Assembly: GCA_013112685.1 (NCBI GenBank)
Contig: JABFGC010000002.1
Location: forward strand, 2,986,902 to 3,050,901
Source: Chloroflexota bacterium
Lineage (GTDB): Bacteria > Chloroflexota > Anaerolineae > Anaerolineales > Villigracilaceae
Reading direction: 5' to 3'
Length of the DNA: 64,000 nt
Shown here piece after piece: positions 18,150 to 27,435 of the stretch. Positions within the stretch are counted from its first letter, which is position 1. Each line of letters starts with the position of its first letter. The notes under the pieces were generated by a model. It saw only the letters and a list, made by a program, of their open reading frames with translations. It had not been told where the DNA came from and made no database searches. The position numbers and the translations under genes were made by a program.

Positions 18150-19370
18150 TCATTCCTCGGGACTCACCGCCTGACCTTCTTCGACTCTTTGCACGCCTGC
18201 TCGAAAACCCTTCCACAACCCAATCAAAATCGGCAGACCCGAAAGAATCCAAAATCCATAAGCCAAGGCGCGTGAGATTTGCTCCACATTCGGGAAGAAC
18301 AAACTGACCCAGAATAAAACCGCGCCGACATGCACGGAGGCAAGGCTGAGCCACGTCCCGCCGAGCCGCGCTGGTTGGTCGGGTTCAAAGAAGCGGGTAA
18401 AAAGATAGGGAACCAGGGCGTAACCGAATTGGACAATCCAGCCAAAGATCAGGATGGGACCGCCGCTTCCCGAAATCTCCTGCACGGGAAAATCGGTGGC
18501 GCGGGCGACGATCAACGGCGCGACGACAACGGGCAGGAAGAACCAAACGTAGGAGGTGATCAAATGCCATACGCCGGGCGTCCACGCGGCACGGTCGCCG
18601 AGAAGCGGCTTGATGACGATCACCAGCAGAAGGATGCTTCCGAGTGTGTGCAAAACCAGCCCGATCACGGTGAACAAACTGATGTTCAACCACGGACCCA
18701 TGATCAACCCGAGCGCGCCAAACGTCATTGACCAATAGATCCAGGGAATGGCGCGCGGCCAGGCGAGCGGGCGATTCGCGAACGAAGGGTATAAGTCCAC
18801 CAGCAAGCCGGCCAGGATGACGGCGGCAAAGCCCCACAAGTTGGTGTGGACGTGAACCTCGATGGGAGATGCGATATGCAACGCCTCGCTCCATCCGAGC
18901 CAAAGACCCGTGCCGACCAACCCGCCGAGTATCAGATAACTCAATCCCGTGATGTAGAACCTGCGCCCATCGCCGTGCGAGGGTTCTTGCCGAGGCTGCG
19001 GGGAACGCATGTCAATCAGTTGCTTGATGAGCAGAATCACAGCGATGCCCACGAGCGTTCCTCCGCTGATGATGAGTGAGCGTGTGATGGTGGGAATGCC
19101 GATCAGCAGAAGGATCAGCCCTGCATTCAACGTCAACCAGATGTCCCAGCGCATCTTGGGACGAGGTAGTCGGCGCGCAGTCGCGACGAGGGTTGGAGTC
19201 AATCCGAAAATGATTTCGGATAACGCGCCAAGCGTGACCAGATGGACGCGCAGCCATTTCAGGCTTCCGAAGAGCGGGATGATTTCCAGCCCTGTCAAGA
19301 TCGAAGCCAGCGCGCCCAGCGCCACGAGGGACAGGTAAAGCAGGGACATGAGAAAATAAGGGTGAGGCAT
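18150..19370 (-). CDS. Heme-copper-oxidase subunit I-like membrane protein
   Basis: 406 residues, about 12 membrane segments. Conserved-looking His-containing helices are WLRVHLVTLGALSEIIFG, VHVHTNLWGFAAVILAG followed by DLYPSFANRPL, and GVWHLITSYVWFFLP. The HVHTNLWG stretch resembles the HAHLxLLG helix of NorB/CcoN-like and related putative heme proteins. A full heme-copper active site cannot be recognised, so it may be a heme-binding sensor or an orphan oxidase-like protein. It is followed by a different minus-strand operon gene (NhaP) after 30 bp. The start ATG 19370 has a weak binding site. Confidence 0.5.
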   Translation of the reverse strand: MPHPYFLMSLLYLSLVALGALASILTGLEIIPLFGSLKWLRVHLVTLGALSEIIFGLTPTLVATARRLPRPKMRWDIWLTLNAGLILLLIGIPTITRSLIISGGTLVGIAVILLIKQLIDMRSPQPRQEPSHGDGRRFYITGLSYLILGGLVGTGLWLGWSEALHIASPIEVHVHTNLWGFAAVILAGLLVDLYPSFANRPLAWPRAIPWIYWSMTFGALGLIMGPWLNISLFTVIGLVLHTLGSILLLVIVIKPLLGDRAAWTPGVWHLITSYVWFFLPVVVAPLIVARATDFPVQEISGSGGPILIFGWIVQFGYALVPYLFTRFFEPDQPARLGGTWLSLASVHVGAVLFWVSLFFPNVEQISRALAYGFWILSGLPILIGLWKGFRAGVQRVEEGQAVSPEE

Positions 19371-19406
19371 GTCTATACTCTTTGATTGTAGGGAATTTAG
19401 ATAAGG

Positions 19407-19994
19407 TTACTTCACCAAATATGTTTCAGGGGATTTGGCGAACGCCCGTTGACAGGCAGGCGCGCAGAAGTAATAGGTTTTTCCAAGATGAACGTGTTGC
19501 AGAGACGCTTTCGGGTCCACCTTCATGTCGCAGACCGGGTCAGTCTCCATTTGCGCCGCCGCAGCCTGTTGCACGAGCCGCACGAGAGCGAACATCGAAA
19601 CGATGTAGATGGCGGCGATCAAGATATTGGTGATGAGAATCGCCCAGCCGTTGTACAGGTATTGTAGCATGACGCCAAGCATGGCGCCCATCATGCCGCC
19701 CATCGCGCCGCCCATGCCGCCGTCCATCATACCCATCAGGCCGCCGACGCGCCCAAAGATGATTCCAAAAGCGAGTCCGACGATCACGCCGACCAGGTTG
19801 CTGATGAACATGTCCGTCGCCGCGCCGATGAAGTAGCCGACGGCGATGCCGGTCATCATGCCCTGCGTCATGCCGATCATCATGCCAAGCATTTCCGTGA
19901 CGGACGATTTGTAACGCGAGAGATACACGCCGACGCCCGCGCTGAAAAGCATGACGGCAACGCTGGCGACGATTGCAGTGGTTAAGTTCAACAT
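19407..19994 (-). CDS. Gly/Met-rich membrane protein with C-terminal YHS domain
   Basis: 195 residues. There are about four membrane segments to ~145, with an unusual GMM/GGM-rich stretch (MGMMDGGMGGAMGGMMGAM) that could bind Cu+ through Met. The C terminus is a YHS domain: DPVCDMKVDPKASLQ and YYFCAPACQRAFAKSP. YHS domains accompany heavy-metal ATPases and metal handling, with the Cys set binding metal. The binding site GGAGAAAAG precedes ATG 19994. It is followed by a FixH/YtkA-like lipoprotein gene just upstream on the minus strand, which supports a copper or redox role. Confidence 0.7.
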   Translation of the reverse strand: MLNLTTAIVASVAVMLFSAGVGVYLSRYKSSVTEMLGMMIGMTQGMMTGIAVGYFIGAATDMFISNLVGVIVGLAFGIIFGRVGGLMGMMDGGMGGAMGGMMGAMLGVMLQYLYNGWAILITNILIAAIYIVSMFALVRLVQQAAAAQMETDPVCDMKVDPKASLQHVHLGKTYYFCAPACQRAFAKSPETYLVK

Positions 19995-20009
19995 TTCTTT
20001 TCTCCGAAA

Positions 20010-20480
20010 TTACCAATTGACCATGAATTCGAATCGCACGGCGCTTGTCTCCCCCGCGCGTTCGATGCCAACGATCACGCGCCAGGGACCGGGCATGAGG
20101 AAGAACACTTCCCCGCTGTAACGCCCATCGCCCAGCAATTCTACAACGGTCACGTTTTTGCCGTGACTCATGTTGGTCATGTCAATGTCGAAGGAAACTT
20201 CGGCGTCGGACACAGGCTGACCGTCCGCGTAGGCGATGAAGACTTCGAGCGTGTTGTTGCCGCGGGAGGGAGGATTGGGATCGCTGAAGAGCCACACCAG
20301 CAGGTCGCCGCTCTGTTTGCCGCCCAGGGCAGGCAACTGGTTTCCAGTGGGATCCTGCGCGGTGGAAACGGCGGGGGTGAAAGTCGGGATCGGCGTGGGC
20401 TCGTTCACGTTTGGGGCAGACATCATCCCGCACGAAGTGAGCAGCAGCGCCGCGATCCCTACAATTAATCTGTTGGTCAT
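20010..20480 (-). CDS. Lipoprotein with FixH/YtkA-like domain
   Basis: 156 residues from ATG 20480 (binding site GGAGAG). The signal ends in LLLTSCG, a Pro/Thr linker follows, then a beta-sandwich-like domain: GNNTLEVFIAYADGQPVSDAEVSFDIDMTNMSHG, ending GPWRVIVGIERAGETSAVRFEF. The NMSHG segment with Met and His is typical of YtkA/FixH-like copper-associated proteins. It lies 15 bp before the YHS membrane protein and is probably co-transcribed. The role is inferred as extracytoplasmic metal or oxidase accessory. Confidence 0.6.
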   Translation of the reverse strand: MTNRLIVGIAALLLTSCGMMSAPNVNEPTPIPTFTPAVSTAQDPTGNQLPALGGKQSGDLLVWLFSDPNPPSRGNNTLEVFIAYADGQPVSDAEVSFDIDMTNMSHGKNVTVVELLGDGRYSGEVFFLMPGPWRVIVGIERAGETSAVRFEFMVNW

Positions 20481-20500
20481 TTTTCTCTCCTGTGACTCGA

Positions 20501-20731
20501 TCACTGCGCGCCGCCTTGTTTTTTTACAATGGCACGATTCAAAATTGCAAGAAATTCATCCAGCGGCACTTTATGGACTTTCGCCGCCCACTCAACAGTA
20601 AGGGCTTTGGCGAGGAACATGCGCAGGGAATACTTCCCCACGCGCTCGACGCCAAAGATTTCCATCACGTCGGCGATGTCGCCGTACTTCAAAAGGATTT
20701 CCGAGACGCGGGTGTCTTTTGTGATTTGCAT
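20501..20731 (-). CDS. DUF1858-type small protein
   Basis: 76 residues from ATG 20731, MQITKDTRVSEILLKYGDI. The TRVSEILLKYGDIADVMEIFGV opening is the DUF1858/ScdA-N pattern seen beside hybrid-cluster, Fe-S repair and nitric-oxide-response proteins. Here the Cys of the usual xGxxCxxC end is replaced (FGVERVGKYSLR), so it may bind differently. It sits within the redox/metal gene group. An upstream in-frame ATG at 20755 is possible but has no binding site. Confidence 0.6.
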   Translation of the reverse strand: MQITKDTRVSEILLKYGDIADVMEIFGVERVGKYSLRMFLAKALTVEWAAKVHKVPLDEFLAILNRAIVKKQGGAQ

Positions 20732-20801
20732 TTGAATTCTCTCAACAACCCTCAATTCTCCATTCCTCCAACCGGCAAACTGTTGGAGGAATGGAACAAT
20801 T

Positions 20802-21934
20802 TCATCGCGCGCTGACCGCCAGTTTCGGGCTGACTGCCATCAGCCGGTAGGCTTCGCTGATATCGTCTGATGTCAGCAAGCCAAGCAGTTCGCCCTCGGG
20901 ATTCAGCACAGGCAGGGCGCGCGTCCGACTTACCAGCATTTTTTGCTGCGCGGCGTGAAGCGGTTCATCGGGACTTGCGAACGCGATTCGCGTCCGCATG
21001 ATCTCGCGCGCCGCCGCGTTCGCGCCCAGGGATTGCAACCCGCGCAGGAGATCAATCTCACCGATCAAGCCAGCGACCCGGTTGTTTCCCCATTCCAACA
21101 CGGGGAAATCGGATTGGGAAGTTGACAATGTCAACTCGACGGCTTTGGACAGCGAATCGTTGACCCTCAGCACGTGAGGCGAGCGCGTCATTGCCTGACC
21201 GACGGTTGTCCCGCCCAACGTATGCTTGACCTGCGCCCCCTGACTTTCCTGCCCTGCGCCCATCCAGACGAAGATGGCGATGATGACGAGAGTCCAACTG
21301 CCGCTCATGAAGCCCCACAGTCCCATCAGGAACGCGAATCCCTGTCCGACCTGCGCGGCGATCTTCGTGGCTTTGGCATGGTTCATCTTCTTTGCCAGCA
21401 GCGCTCGCAGGACGCGCCCGCCATCCATTGGGAAGGCAGGGATGAGGTTGAAGAGACCGAGCATCAGGTTTGCAGAGGTCAAGTAAGCCAGCAATCCGCT
21501 CCAACTGGCGCTTCCGAGCGAGGCGTAAAGTTCATTTTAACGGGAGCAGGGCGCGGGCATCCAGAAGCGCACCGATCCCGATCAGCAGGGCGGCGGTGCC
21601 AAAGTTGACCAGCGGTCCCGCAATGGCGATCCGCAATTCCTTATTCGGCTCTTCGGGGATTTCTTCCATTTGCGCCAGCCCGCCCATCGGCATCAGGGTA
21701 ATGTCTTTGACGCGCACACCAAACTTGATGGCTTGCAGGCTGTGACCGAGTTCGTGCAGGGTCACGCTGAAAAAGAGCAAGCAGGGTTGCGACGATGCCG
21801 AAGATCGCGCCCTGCATCCCTTCGCCCGTGCTGACGCTCCAGCGGTACGCTGCCCAGATGAGGATCAACACGAAGGTCAGGTGGACCTTGATGTCGATGC
21901 CTTTGATTTTGAGTAGTTTGATTGACCAGCTCAT
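20802..21934 (-). CDS. Site-2 protease (M50) with C-terminal CBS pair, two frameshifts
   Basis: ~375 residues when joined. N-terminal helices MSWSIKLLKIKGIDIKVHL, zinc motif SVTLHELGHSLQAIKFG, then GGLAQMEEIPEEP, a later helix with FNLIPAFPMDGGRVLRALL (the third ligand Asp), and two CBS domains (VGQAMTRSPHVL ... AREIMRTRIAFA). It is an intramembrane protease of the SpoIVFB/Rv2625 type. Indels lie at ~21775-21785 and in the A-run at ~21535-21540. ATG 21934 follows AAAGGAGAAAC. The Crp regulator and ferredoxin genes upstream suggest redox-linked regulated proteolysis, but no substrate is visible. Confidence 0.82.
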
Positions 21935-21990
21935 GGTTGTTTCTCCTTTCAAACATAAAACTTGTCAGTGCCTGCATTGTAGACAGGTCT

Positions 21991-22254
21991 TCAATCTTTC
22001 TCAACGACTTTTGTCGAATTTGAGAAAGTAGTTTCTTCCTCTGCGATCACGATCTCGAACGGGCGCGTGATCGCCTGCACGGGACAAACCGCCTCGCACA
22101 ATCCGTTGTATTCGCACGCCAGCGGGTCCGCGACGATGGCTTTGCCGTCCTGCAACGCCAGTGCTTTCGTCGGGCAGGCGCGCACGCACGACCCGCATCC
22201 GTCGCAGAGGCGCGGGTCAATGATGGGAACGGGTCTGTCGTTGAAATGGGTCAT
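21991..22254 (-). CDS. 2x[4Fe-4S] ferredoxin
   Basis: 87 residues with two clusters of the type CxxCxxCxxxCP: LCDGCGSCVRACPTKAL and, more spaced, CEYNGLCEAVCPVQAI. This is a low-potential electron carrier or cluster module of a larger unit. ATG 22254 is preferred over 22278 because GGAG lies upstream of it. It is encoded between the Crp regulator and the site-2 protease in the same direction. The partner enzyme is unknown. Confidence 0.82.
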   Translation of the reverse strand: MTHFNDRPVPIIDPRLCDGCGSCVRACPTKALALQDGKAIVADPLACEYNGLCEAVCPVQAITRPFEIVIAEEETTFSNSTKVVEKD

Positions 22255-22271
22255 GGAATGCTCCGTCTGTG

Positions 22272-22347
22272 ATGTCATTGCGAGCGAAGCGAAGCAATCC
22301 CCTCGTTACCAGGAGATTGCTTCGTCCTTCGGGCTCGCAACGACATA
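22272..22347. repeat. Dispersed REP-like palindromic element, copy 4
   Basis: TGTCATTGCGAGCGAAGC ... GAAGCAATCCCCTCG and AGGAGATTGCTTCG ... GGGCTCGCAACGAC. A compact copy of the family at 1722. Confidence 0.85.
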
Positions 22348-22391
22348 AAAAAACTCGCTCAAGATGTGGGCAACCTTACACCTTGAGCGAG
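22347..22391 (-). terminator. Rho-independent terminator after the Crp-type gene
   Basis: On the minus strand: CTCGCTCAAG (22382-22391), 18-nt loop, CTTGAGCGAG (22354-22363), then seven T (complement of A-run 22347-22353). No gene is seen in 22392-22499. Confidence 0.8.
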
Positions 22392-22499
22392 ACTCGTTCA
22401 ACGACTTTTATCGGTTTTTGCTATATGTACCGCAACATTCATGTTGCGCTCTCGATTTGGCGACGCAGCCGCCCTCGCAAGATAAATCTTGCGGTACTG

Positions 22500-23192
22500 C
22501 TATTCGATCACTTGTGCAATTGCCTTCAATCCCTCTTTATCCAATATCTGAATTTGATGGCGCTCGACGTGGATCATTTCTCCTTCCGCCAGTTTCCGCA
22601 GGGCGCGGTTGACCACGTCCGGCACGGTGCCGAGGCGGGAAGCCATTTCGGCTTGCGTTGCCCAGCGTCGGCGCCGCACCGACTTGCCCTCCGCCTGCTC
22701 CAATAGCGACCGCGCGCGAGACGCGCCTCCACCGAACGCAGCGACAAATCCTCCACCATGCGGACGAGGTGCATGACGCGTCCCGCCAGGTCCTTTACCA
22801 CCTGCCGTGCAAGCGCGGGATGCTCATCCATCAACTTCAATAGAATCTCGCGCTGGGACCAGCCAGGCTACCGAATCCTCCAGCGCGGATACGGTCGCCT
22901 GGTTGGGCACGTTGGTGAAGACGCTGATGGCATTAAACGCCTCGCCCGCCCGGAGCATTTGCAGCACCTGCTCGCGTCCATCCAGCCCGATCTTGACCGC
23001 TTTCAGCCATCCGCTTTCGACGATGTACAGCCCCGCGCACGGTTCACCTTCGATCAAAACAACCTGCCCGGCGTCGTAAGCGCGCCGGATCGCCGATCCC
23101 GCCACCAGGTTCAGCGCGGCGGCGTCCAATCCCGAAAAATAAGATACGGACTTGAGTATGTTCACGTTACGAAGAGATTCGTCCTGGTTCAT
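22500..23192 (-). CDS. Crp/Fnr-family transcription regulator, two frameshifts
   Basis: ~230 residues from ATG 23192. The cyclic-nucleotide-like domain has VLIEGEPCAGLYIVESGWLKAV and LQMLRAGEAFNAISVFTN; the long helix reads LKLMDEHPALARQVVKDLAGR; the winged helix has RRRRWATQAEMASRLGTVPDVVNRALRKL. There is no N-terminal Cys set, so it is not an Fe-S FNR; it looks like a Crp/Dnr-type sensor. Indels are at ~22845-22855 and in the GCGCGCGG tract at ~22708-22715. It is divergent from the 23309 gene and near narXL, so control of nitrate or nitrosative genes is plausible. Confidence 0.8.
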
Positions 23193-23245
23193 GGTTCCTC
23201 GATTTGTGTCATTGCATCTGTGAGTCATTATACATCCCGAATTCC

Positions 23246-23285
23246 GACTTAAGTCATTAACCTGCCGGGCAAAGGAACTTATACT
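23246..23285 (+). promoter_or_regulatory. Promoter of the 23309 gene with adjacent palindrome
   Basis: TTAACC (23257-23262), 17-nt spacer, TATACT (23280-23285). The perfect palindrome GACTTAAGTC (23246-23255) abuts the -35 and lies between two divergent genes, one of them the Crp-type regulator, so it is a candidate operator. Confidence 0.45.
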
Positions 23286-23308
23286 GACCACACACAAAGG
23301 AGATAGAA

Positions 23309-23686
23309 ATGAATACGATCCTCAACAAAATCGCATCCATCCTCGCCTTCGTCATCGGCGCGATGGCGATCTTCGCAGGCGGGAAAGTCCTGCTGGGGGA
23401 CGACCCTGGTTATTACGTCATCAACTGGCTTCCGGTCTACAACTACACGGTCGGAATCCTGACCGTTTTCGTCACAGCCATCCTCATTTGGATGAATCAC
23501 AGACTCGCCATGCCCATTGCCATCGGGACGTTCGGCGTTCACGCGCTGGTCATGCTTATCCTGCAAACCGCGTATCGTGATGTAGTGGCAATCGACAGCA
23601 TTGTAGCAATGACGCTGCGACTCTCGGTTTGGGCTGTCGTTTTGGGATTGATGTTTCTCCAGTCGCGGAAAATAAGCAAACGGTAG
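23309..23686 (+). CDS. Four-helix membrane protein, unknown function
   Basis: 125 residues with four predicted membrane helices (about 8-28, 48-66, 70-92, 98-118) and a basic C terminus SRKISKR. No metal or catalytic motif is visible. A strong binding site AAAGGAG precedes ATG. It is transcribed divergently from the Crp/Fnr regulator, so it is probably one of that regulator's targets. Confidence 0.65.
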   Translation: MNTILNKIASILAFVIGAMAIFAGGKVLLGDDPGYYVINWLPVYNYTVGILTVFVTAILIWMNHRLAMPIAIGTFGVHALVMLILQTAYRDVVAIDSIVAMTLRLSVWAVVLGLMFLQSRKISKR

Positions 23687-23920
23687 AAATCCATACGATA
23701 AAGTCGAAAATGAAGTTATGCTGGATGACAGCGTGAACCGCATGTCGTGGGGCGAATTGTCAATCTGCTCACGATTTTACGGTCCCCTCCTCGGCAAGGC
23801 GGAAAAATGCGCTGTGTAAAAGCAAATTGGATTGTCCTGCCGCCTGCGCGCTTTGACAGATTCCCGCACATCGATATGGTCTGCACTGTCCCTACTTCCC
23901 ACAATCCATCCCCTTTCCCC

Positions 23921-23950
23921 AAGAAGCCTGGCGGCGCCGCCAGGCTTCTT
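23921..23950. terminator. 30-bp perfect palindrome, bidirectional terminator-like
   Basis: AAGAAGCCTGGCGGC followed directly by its reverse complement GCCGCCAGGCTTCTT. It sits between the plus-strand membrane protein and a minus-strand remnant. The stretch 23690-23920 shows no gene. Confidence 0.65.
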
Positions 23951-23998
23951 TCGTTACATCACTATTCAAATCTTACTTGTGCACCTTGTCGATGATAT

Positions 23999-24343
23999 TC
24001 AATTTTGTCCGTTCACTGCTTCTTCGAGCAGATCCTCCAGCCAGACATCTTCGTCAAAGGCAGATGTCTTCCAATCCGGCATCAACTGGTCGAGCAGATA
24101 CGCCTGCGCCATGCCGGTGTAGTAGAAACGCCCATCGCCTTCGTCGCCGAAGTGACCTCCCCGCCCGCCATACGTTCAGGGCTTTCGAGCAAGTCCAAAT
24201 AGGGTTCTTGTAACGTCCGCTGGAGGGTGAGCAGGAGAATCGAATCGGCAGGCACGCTCTGGGATTGGACTTCAGTCCGGTCGTCGATAAGGCGATATTC
24301 GGTTTGGGCGTTGAGCAAGGCTTGGGCCGGTACAGCAGTCATA
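23999..24343 (-). pseudogene. Remnant of an unrecognised protein (C-terminal ~115 residues)
   Basis: The minus strand reads AQALLNAQTEYRLIDDRTEV and LLTLQRTLQEPYLDLLE, then, after an indel near 24130, GRFYYTGMAQAYLLDQLMPD and EDLLEEAVNGQN before a stop. The two parts join into one sensible protein ending, but I do not recognise the family. The N terminus seems absent or fused to sequence before 24375. Probably decayed. Confidence 0.45.
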
Positions 24344-24430
24344 ATGGTAAAAAAAGATGTGAATTTTGCGCCCACTTGCGGATTTCTGAGTCTATTTCAA
24401 TGGAATAACTCATCCATTTCAGGATGCTCC

Positions 24431-24679
24431 ATGCACACCCTTGAATACCGCATCAACCACCAGATCAGCGTCGAACAATTCATTGATCTGCTTCAGCAAT
24501 CCAACCTTTCCACGCGCCGATCACTTGACTGAATAAAGCGCATCCAGCGCATGTTGGACAACGCCAATTTGACCATCACTGCCTGGGATGGAGGCAAACT
24601 CGTCGGTGCCGCGCGTGCTTCAACCGATTTTGCATTTTTTTGCGACCTGTCCAATCTCTCCCCGTCCAAAAACAGTTGA
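24431..24679 (+). pseudogene. Decayed GNAT acetyltransferase
   Basis: From ATG 24431, TLEYRINHQISVEQFIDLLQ is the GNAT opening. A TGA at 24530-24532 interrupts; the frame then continues IKRIQRMLDNANLTITAW, DGGKLVGAARASTDFAFFC, the first half of the GNAT core, and ends. The acetyl-CoA motif (QxxGxG/A) is missing. It is cut off by the promoter of the following kinase gene. Confidence 0.6.
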
Positions 24680-24712
24680 AGTGCGAGAGTATAATACACC
24701 GAAGGTACTCTC

Positions 24713-26618
24713 ATGCTCAAAAGTCTCCAGGCACGTCTGACTCTGCTTTTCGTTGCCTTTACCCTGCTTGTACTGATTTCCGTCGGCGCGATGATGTGGG
24801 GAAGCGAAACGCAGCGGCAGGATGCCCTGCTCATTAACCTGGCGGGGCGTCAACGGATGCTGGCGCAGCAGATGGGACGGCTTGCCTTTGAGTCGGGCTC
24901 GGGGGAAACCATTCCCAACGCGGCATTGCAGGAAGCAGAGCAGACTTTCGATCAGACCCTTCACGCGCTGCGAGATGGCGGGGACGCTCCATATCTTTCA
25001 GATACAATTGTCTCGCTCCCGATCACGCGGGATCGTGAGATTCGCTTCGCCCTCGACGAAGTGACTCTCACCTGGAGCGACTTCCGCGCCCTGCTCGCCG
25101 ACTTGCAGCAAACCCCGCGTGACGACCCGTCATTTTCGGTCATGCTCCAATCCGTTGAAGAAAAATCATCTGTGCTCGTGGAGCGCGCCGATGAGGTCGT
25201 GCGTTTGTACGAAGCCGACGCTATTGCAAAAGTCAATCGCCTGCGAGCCATGCAATTTGGATTTCTGATTGTCGCGTTGATTCTGCTAGGGGCGGGAGCA
25301 TGGATCACGCACAAGTCCGCGCTCACGCCGTTGAAGGAGTTATCGTTCGCGGCAAACCGCCTGGGAGAGAATGATCTCGACACGGCAGTACAGGTCGGGG
25401 GTCCGGACGAGATGCGGGCGTTGTCTGAGTCATTCGATTCTATGAGGAAGAGGTTGCGCGCCTCGCGATCCGAATTATTAGATTTGACCTCCACGCTCGA
25501 AGAACGAGTCTTGCAACGCACACGCGAACTGGACGCGCTCAACGAAGTCAGCCGCGAGATTGCATCACAATTGGATGTGAAGTTCGTTTTGAAGTCGGTG
25601 ACCGATAAGGCTCGCGCGTTGTTAGGCGGTGACTCTGCCATGCTGTGCCTGTTGGATGATGCACAGCAATATCTATTGCTTAAATCTGTGAGCGGCGTTC
25701 CCTCCATCGAAACGATGGATCGCATGTCCACGGTCAATCGCGCCAGCGCGGTGTTGACCAGTCAACAAGCGTTGATTTGCAGTAATGCGCAATGCGTGGG
25801 CGGATGCGGACTGCTTTCCAACACTCATTCCGCGAGTCACGTGGTTGCGCCATTGCGAATTGGTGAAAACGTAATTGGTGCATTGTGTGTGAGCAGTTCC
25901 CAAGCGGATCATTTCTCCAAAGAATCGGCGGATGTAGTAACCAAACTCGCCAACACTGCCGCGGTTGCGTTACAGAACGCGCAGTTATATGCGCAGGCGG
26001 AGCGTGTGGCGATGTTGGAGGAACGTCATCGTCTGGCGGCTGAAATGCACGATGGCTTGGGACAAACACTCAGTTATCTCGGTTTGATGACCGATCAAAC
26101 GACAGAGTTCTTATCCAGAGGGCAAGGTGAACCCGCGCTTGAACAATTGCAACGAACCCGCGAGACGATTGAAAAAGCTACAGCCGATGTGCGCCGCGCC
26201 ATCAACAGCCTGATGGACGAATTGCCGCCTGCGCTTGACCTGCGGGCACGCTTGCAAAATGTGATGGATGAGTTTTCAGAGGAAACCCGCCTGCAAGTCA
26301 ATAGCCGGATGGAAGCCGCACCTGATTGTTCGCATCAGGTGGCGGAGCAGGTGTTGAATATCACGCGTGAGGCACTGAAAAATGTGGCGCGTCATGCCGA
26401 GGCGAAATACATCACTGTGCAACTGGGACAGGAGAACGGTCATTACTTTATCGTCATCGAGGACGACGGCAAAGGTTTCGACACATCCCAACCTGAGCCG
26501 AGTGGGCATTTCGGTTTGCAGATCATCCAGGGCGCGCGCCGCGCACATCGGTGGGCATGTTGAAATCGAATCAGGGCAAGGACGCGGGACGCGCGTCAAA
26601 TTGACATGGGACGCGTGA
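24713..26618 (+). CDS. narX: NarX-like sensor histidine kinase (frameshift near 3' end)
   Basis: ~635 residues. An N-terminal helix is followed by a PilJ/NarX-type periplasmic domain beginning INLAGRQRMLAQQMGRLA, the nitrate/nitrite P-box-like signature. A second helix (about 178-198), HAMP (FAANRLGENDLDTAV), GAF domain (280-420) and HisKA_3 with His446 in AAEMHDGLGQTLSYLG follow, then the ATPase with IVIEDDGKGFD. In the listed frame the end is lost at ~26535-26545 (GGGCGCGCGCCGCG); the next frame gives RAAHIGGHVEIESGQGRG and KLTWDA, the proper G2 box. It is paired with the NarL gene 14 bp on. TATAAT at 24690 is a likely -10. Confidence 0.88.
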
Positions 26619-26632
26619 AGGAATGAATAACA

Positions 26633-27292
26633 ATGGAAAAAGTGCGTGTGCTGCTTGCTGACGATCATGCTTTATTTCGCGAGGGATTGGCGGGAATCAT
26701 CGCTTCACAGCCCGACATGGAAGTGGTCGGCGAGGCGAGCGACGGACTCGAATCTCTTGTCAAAGCGCAGGAACTCAAGCCCGATTTGATTCTGATGGAT
26801 GTGCAGATGCCCGGCATGGATGGACTGGAGGCAATCCGCCAGATCAAGCAAGCATTGCCTGAAACAAGTGTCGTGATGCTCACCGTTCGTGACGATGACG
26901 AAAAACTCTTTGAAGCGTTGAAGAACGGCGCACAGGGGTATTTACTGAAGGAGATTCGTTCACAGGAACTGCTGGCGATGTTACGCGGCGCGATGCAGGG
27001 CGAGGCGGCGCTCTCCGCTTCGCTCGCGGGACGTGTTTTGGTGGAGTTCCGCCGACTCAGTAGGTCGCGCTTGAAGCGTGACCTAACCGACGATGAAGAA
27101 TATATGTTGACCGAACGTGAACAACAAGTGTTGTTGCAAGTCTCGGATGGCGCCACCGATAAAGAAATTGCAGACGCATTGACCATCAGCCTGAACACGG
27201 TCAAGACGCATGTGCGGAATATTTTATCGAAGTTGCACGTGTCCACGCGGCGCGAGGCAGCGAAGGTGGCGAAGAACAAGGGGTTGGTGTAA
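26633..27292 (+). CDS. narL: NarL/FixJ-type response regulator
   Basis: 219 residues. Receiver with acidic pocket Asp10/Asp11, phosphoacceptor Asp56 in LILMDVQMPGMDG, Thr in MLTVRDD and Lys in GYLLKE; then an LuxR-type HTH, LTEREQQVLLQVSDGATDKEIADALTIS. It is phosphorylated by the preceding NarX-like kinase and most likely activates the nitrate reductase genes 1.5 kb downstream. The interdomain stretch is about 20 residues longer than in compact NarL. Its transcript is closed by the hairpin at 27315. Confidence 0.92.
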   Translation: MEKVRVLLADDHALFREGLAGIIASQPDMEVVGEASDGLESLVKAQELKPDLILMDVQMPGMDGLEAIRQIKQALPETSVVMLTVRDDDEKLFEALKNGAQGYLLKEIRSQELLAMLRGAMQGEAALSASLAGRVLVEFRRLSRSRLKRDLTDDEEYMLTEREQQVLLQVSDGATDKEIADALTISLNTVKTHVRNILSKLHVSTRREAAKVAKNKGLV

Positions 27293-27314
27293 GTTTCAGA
27301 ACTAATTCTTTTCC

Positions 27315-27345
27315 AAAAAGAGTGATGTAACAATCACTCTTTTTT
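27315..27345 (+). terminator. Rho-independent terminator of narXL
   Basis: AAAAAGAGTGAT (27315-27326), loop GTAACA, ATCACTCTTTTT (27333-27344) and a further T. It lies 22 bp after the stop codon. Confidence 0.9.
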
Positions 27346-27435
27346 CATTCCTAACGTGGGAGGGGGAAGGATTCGATTGCACCGTGATTTCCTGTAAGCT
27401 CGAAGAGATTCGCTTCATTTCATCAGAAACAGGTC

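Noticed and set aside
20501-20731. Minus-strand small frame as a shadow only
   Set aside because: Kept instead as a gene: the TRVSEILLKYGDIADVM pattern and its place in a minus-strand run support the DUF1858 assignment.
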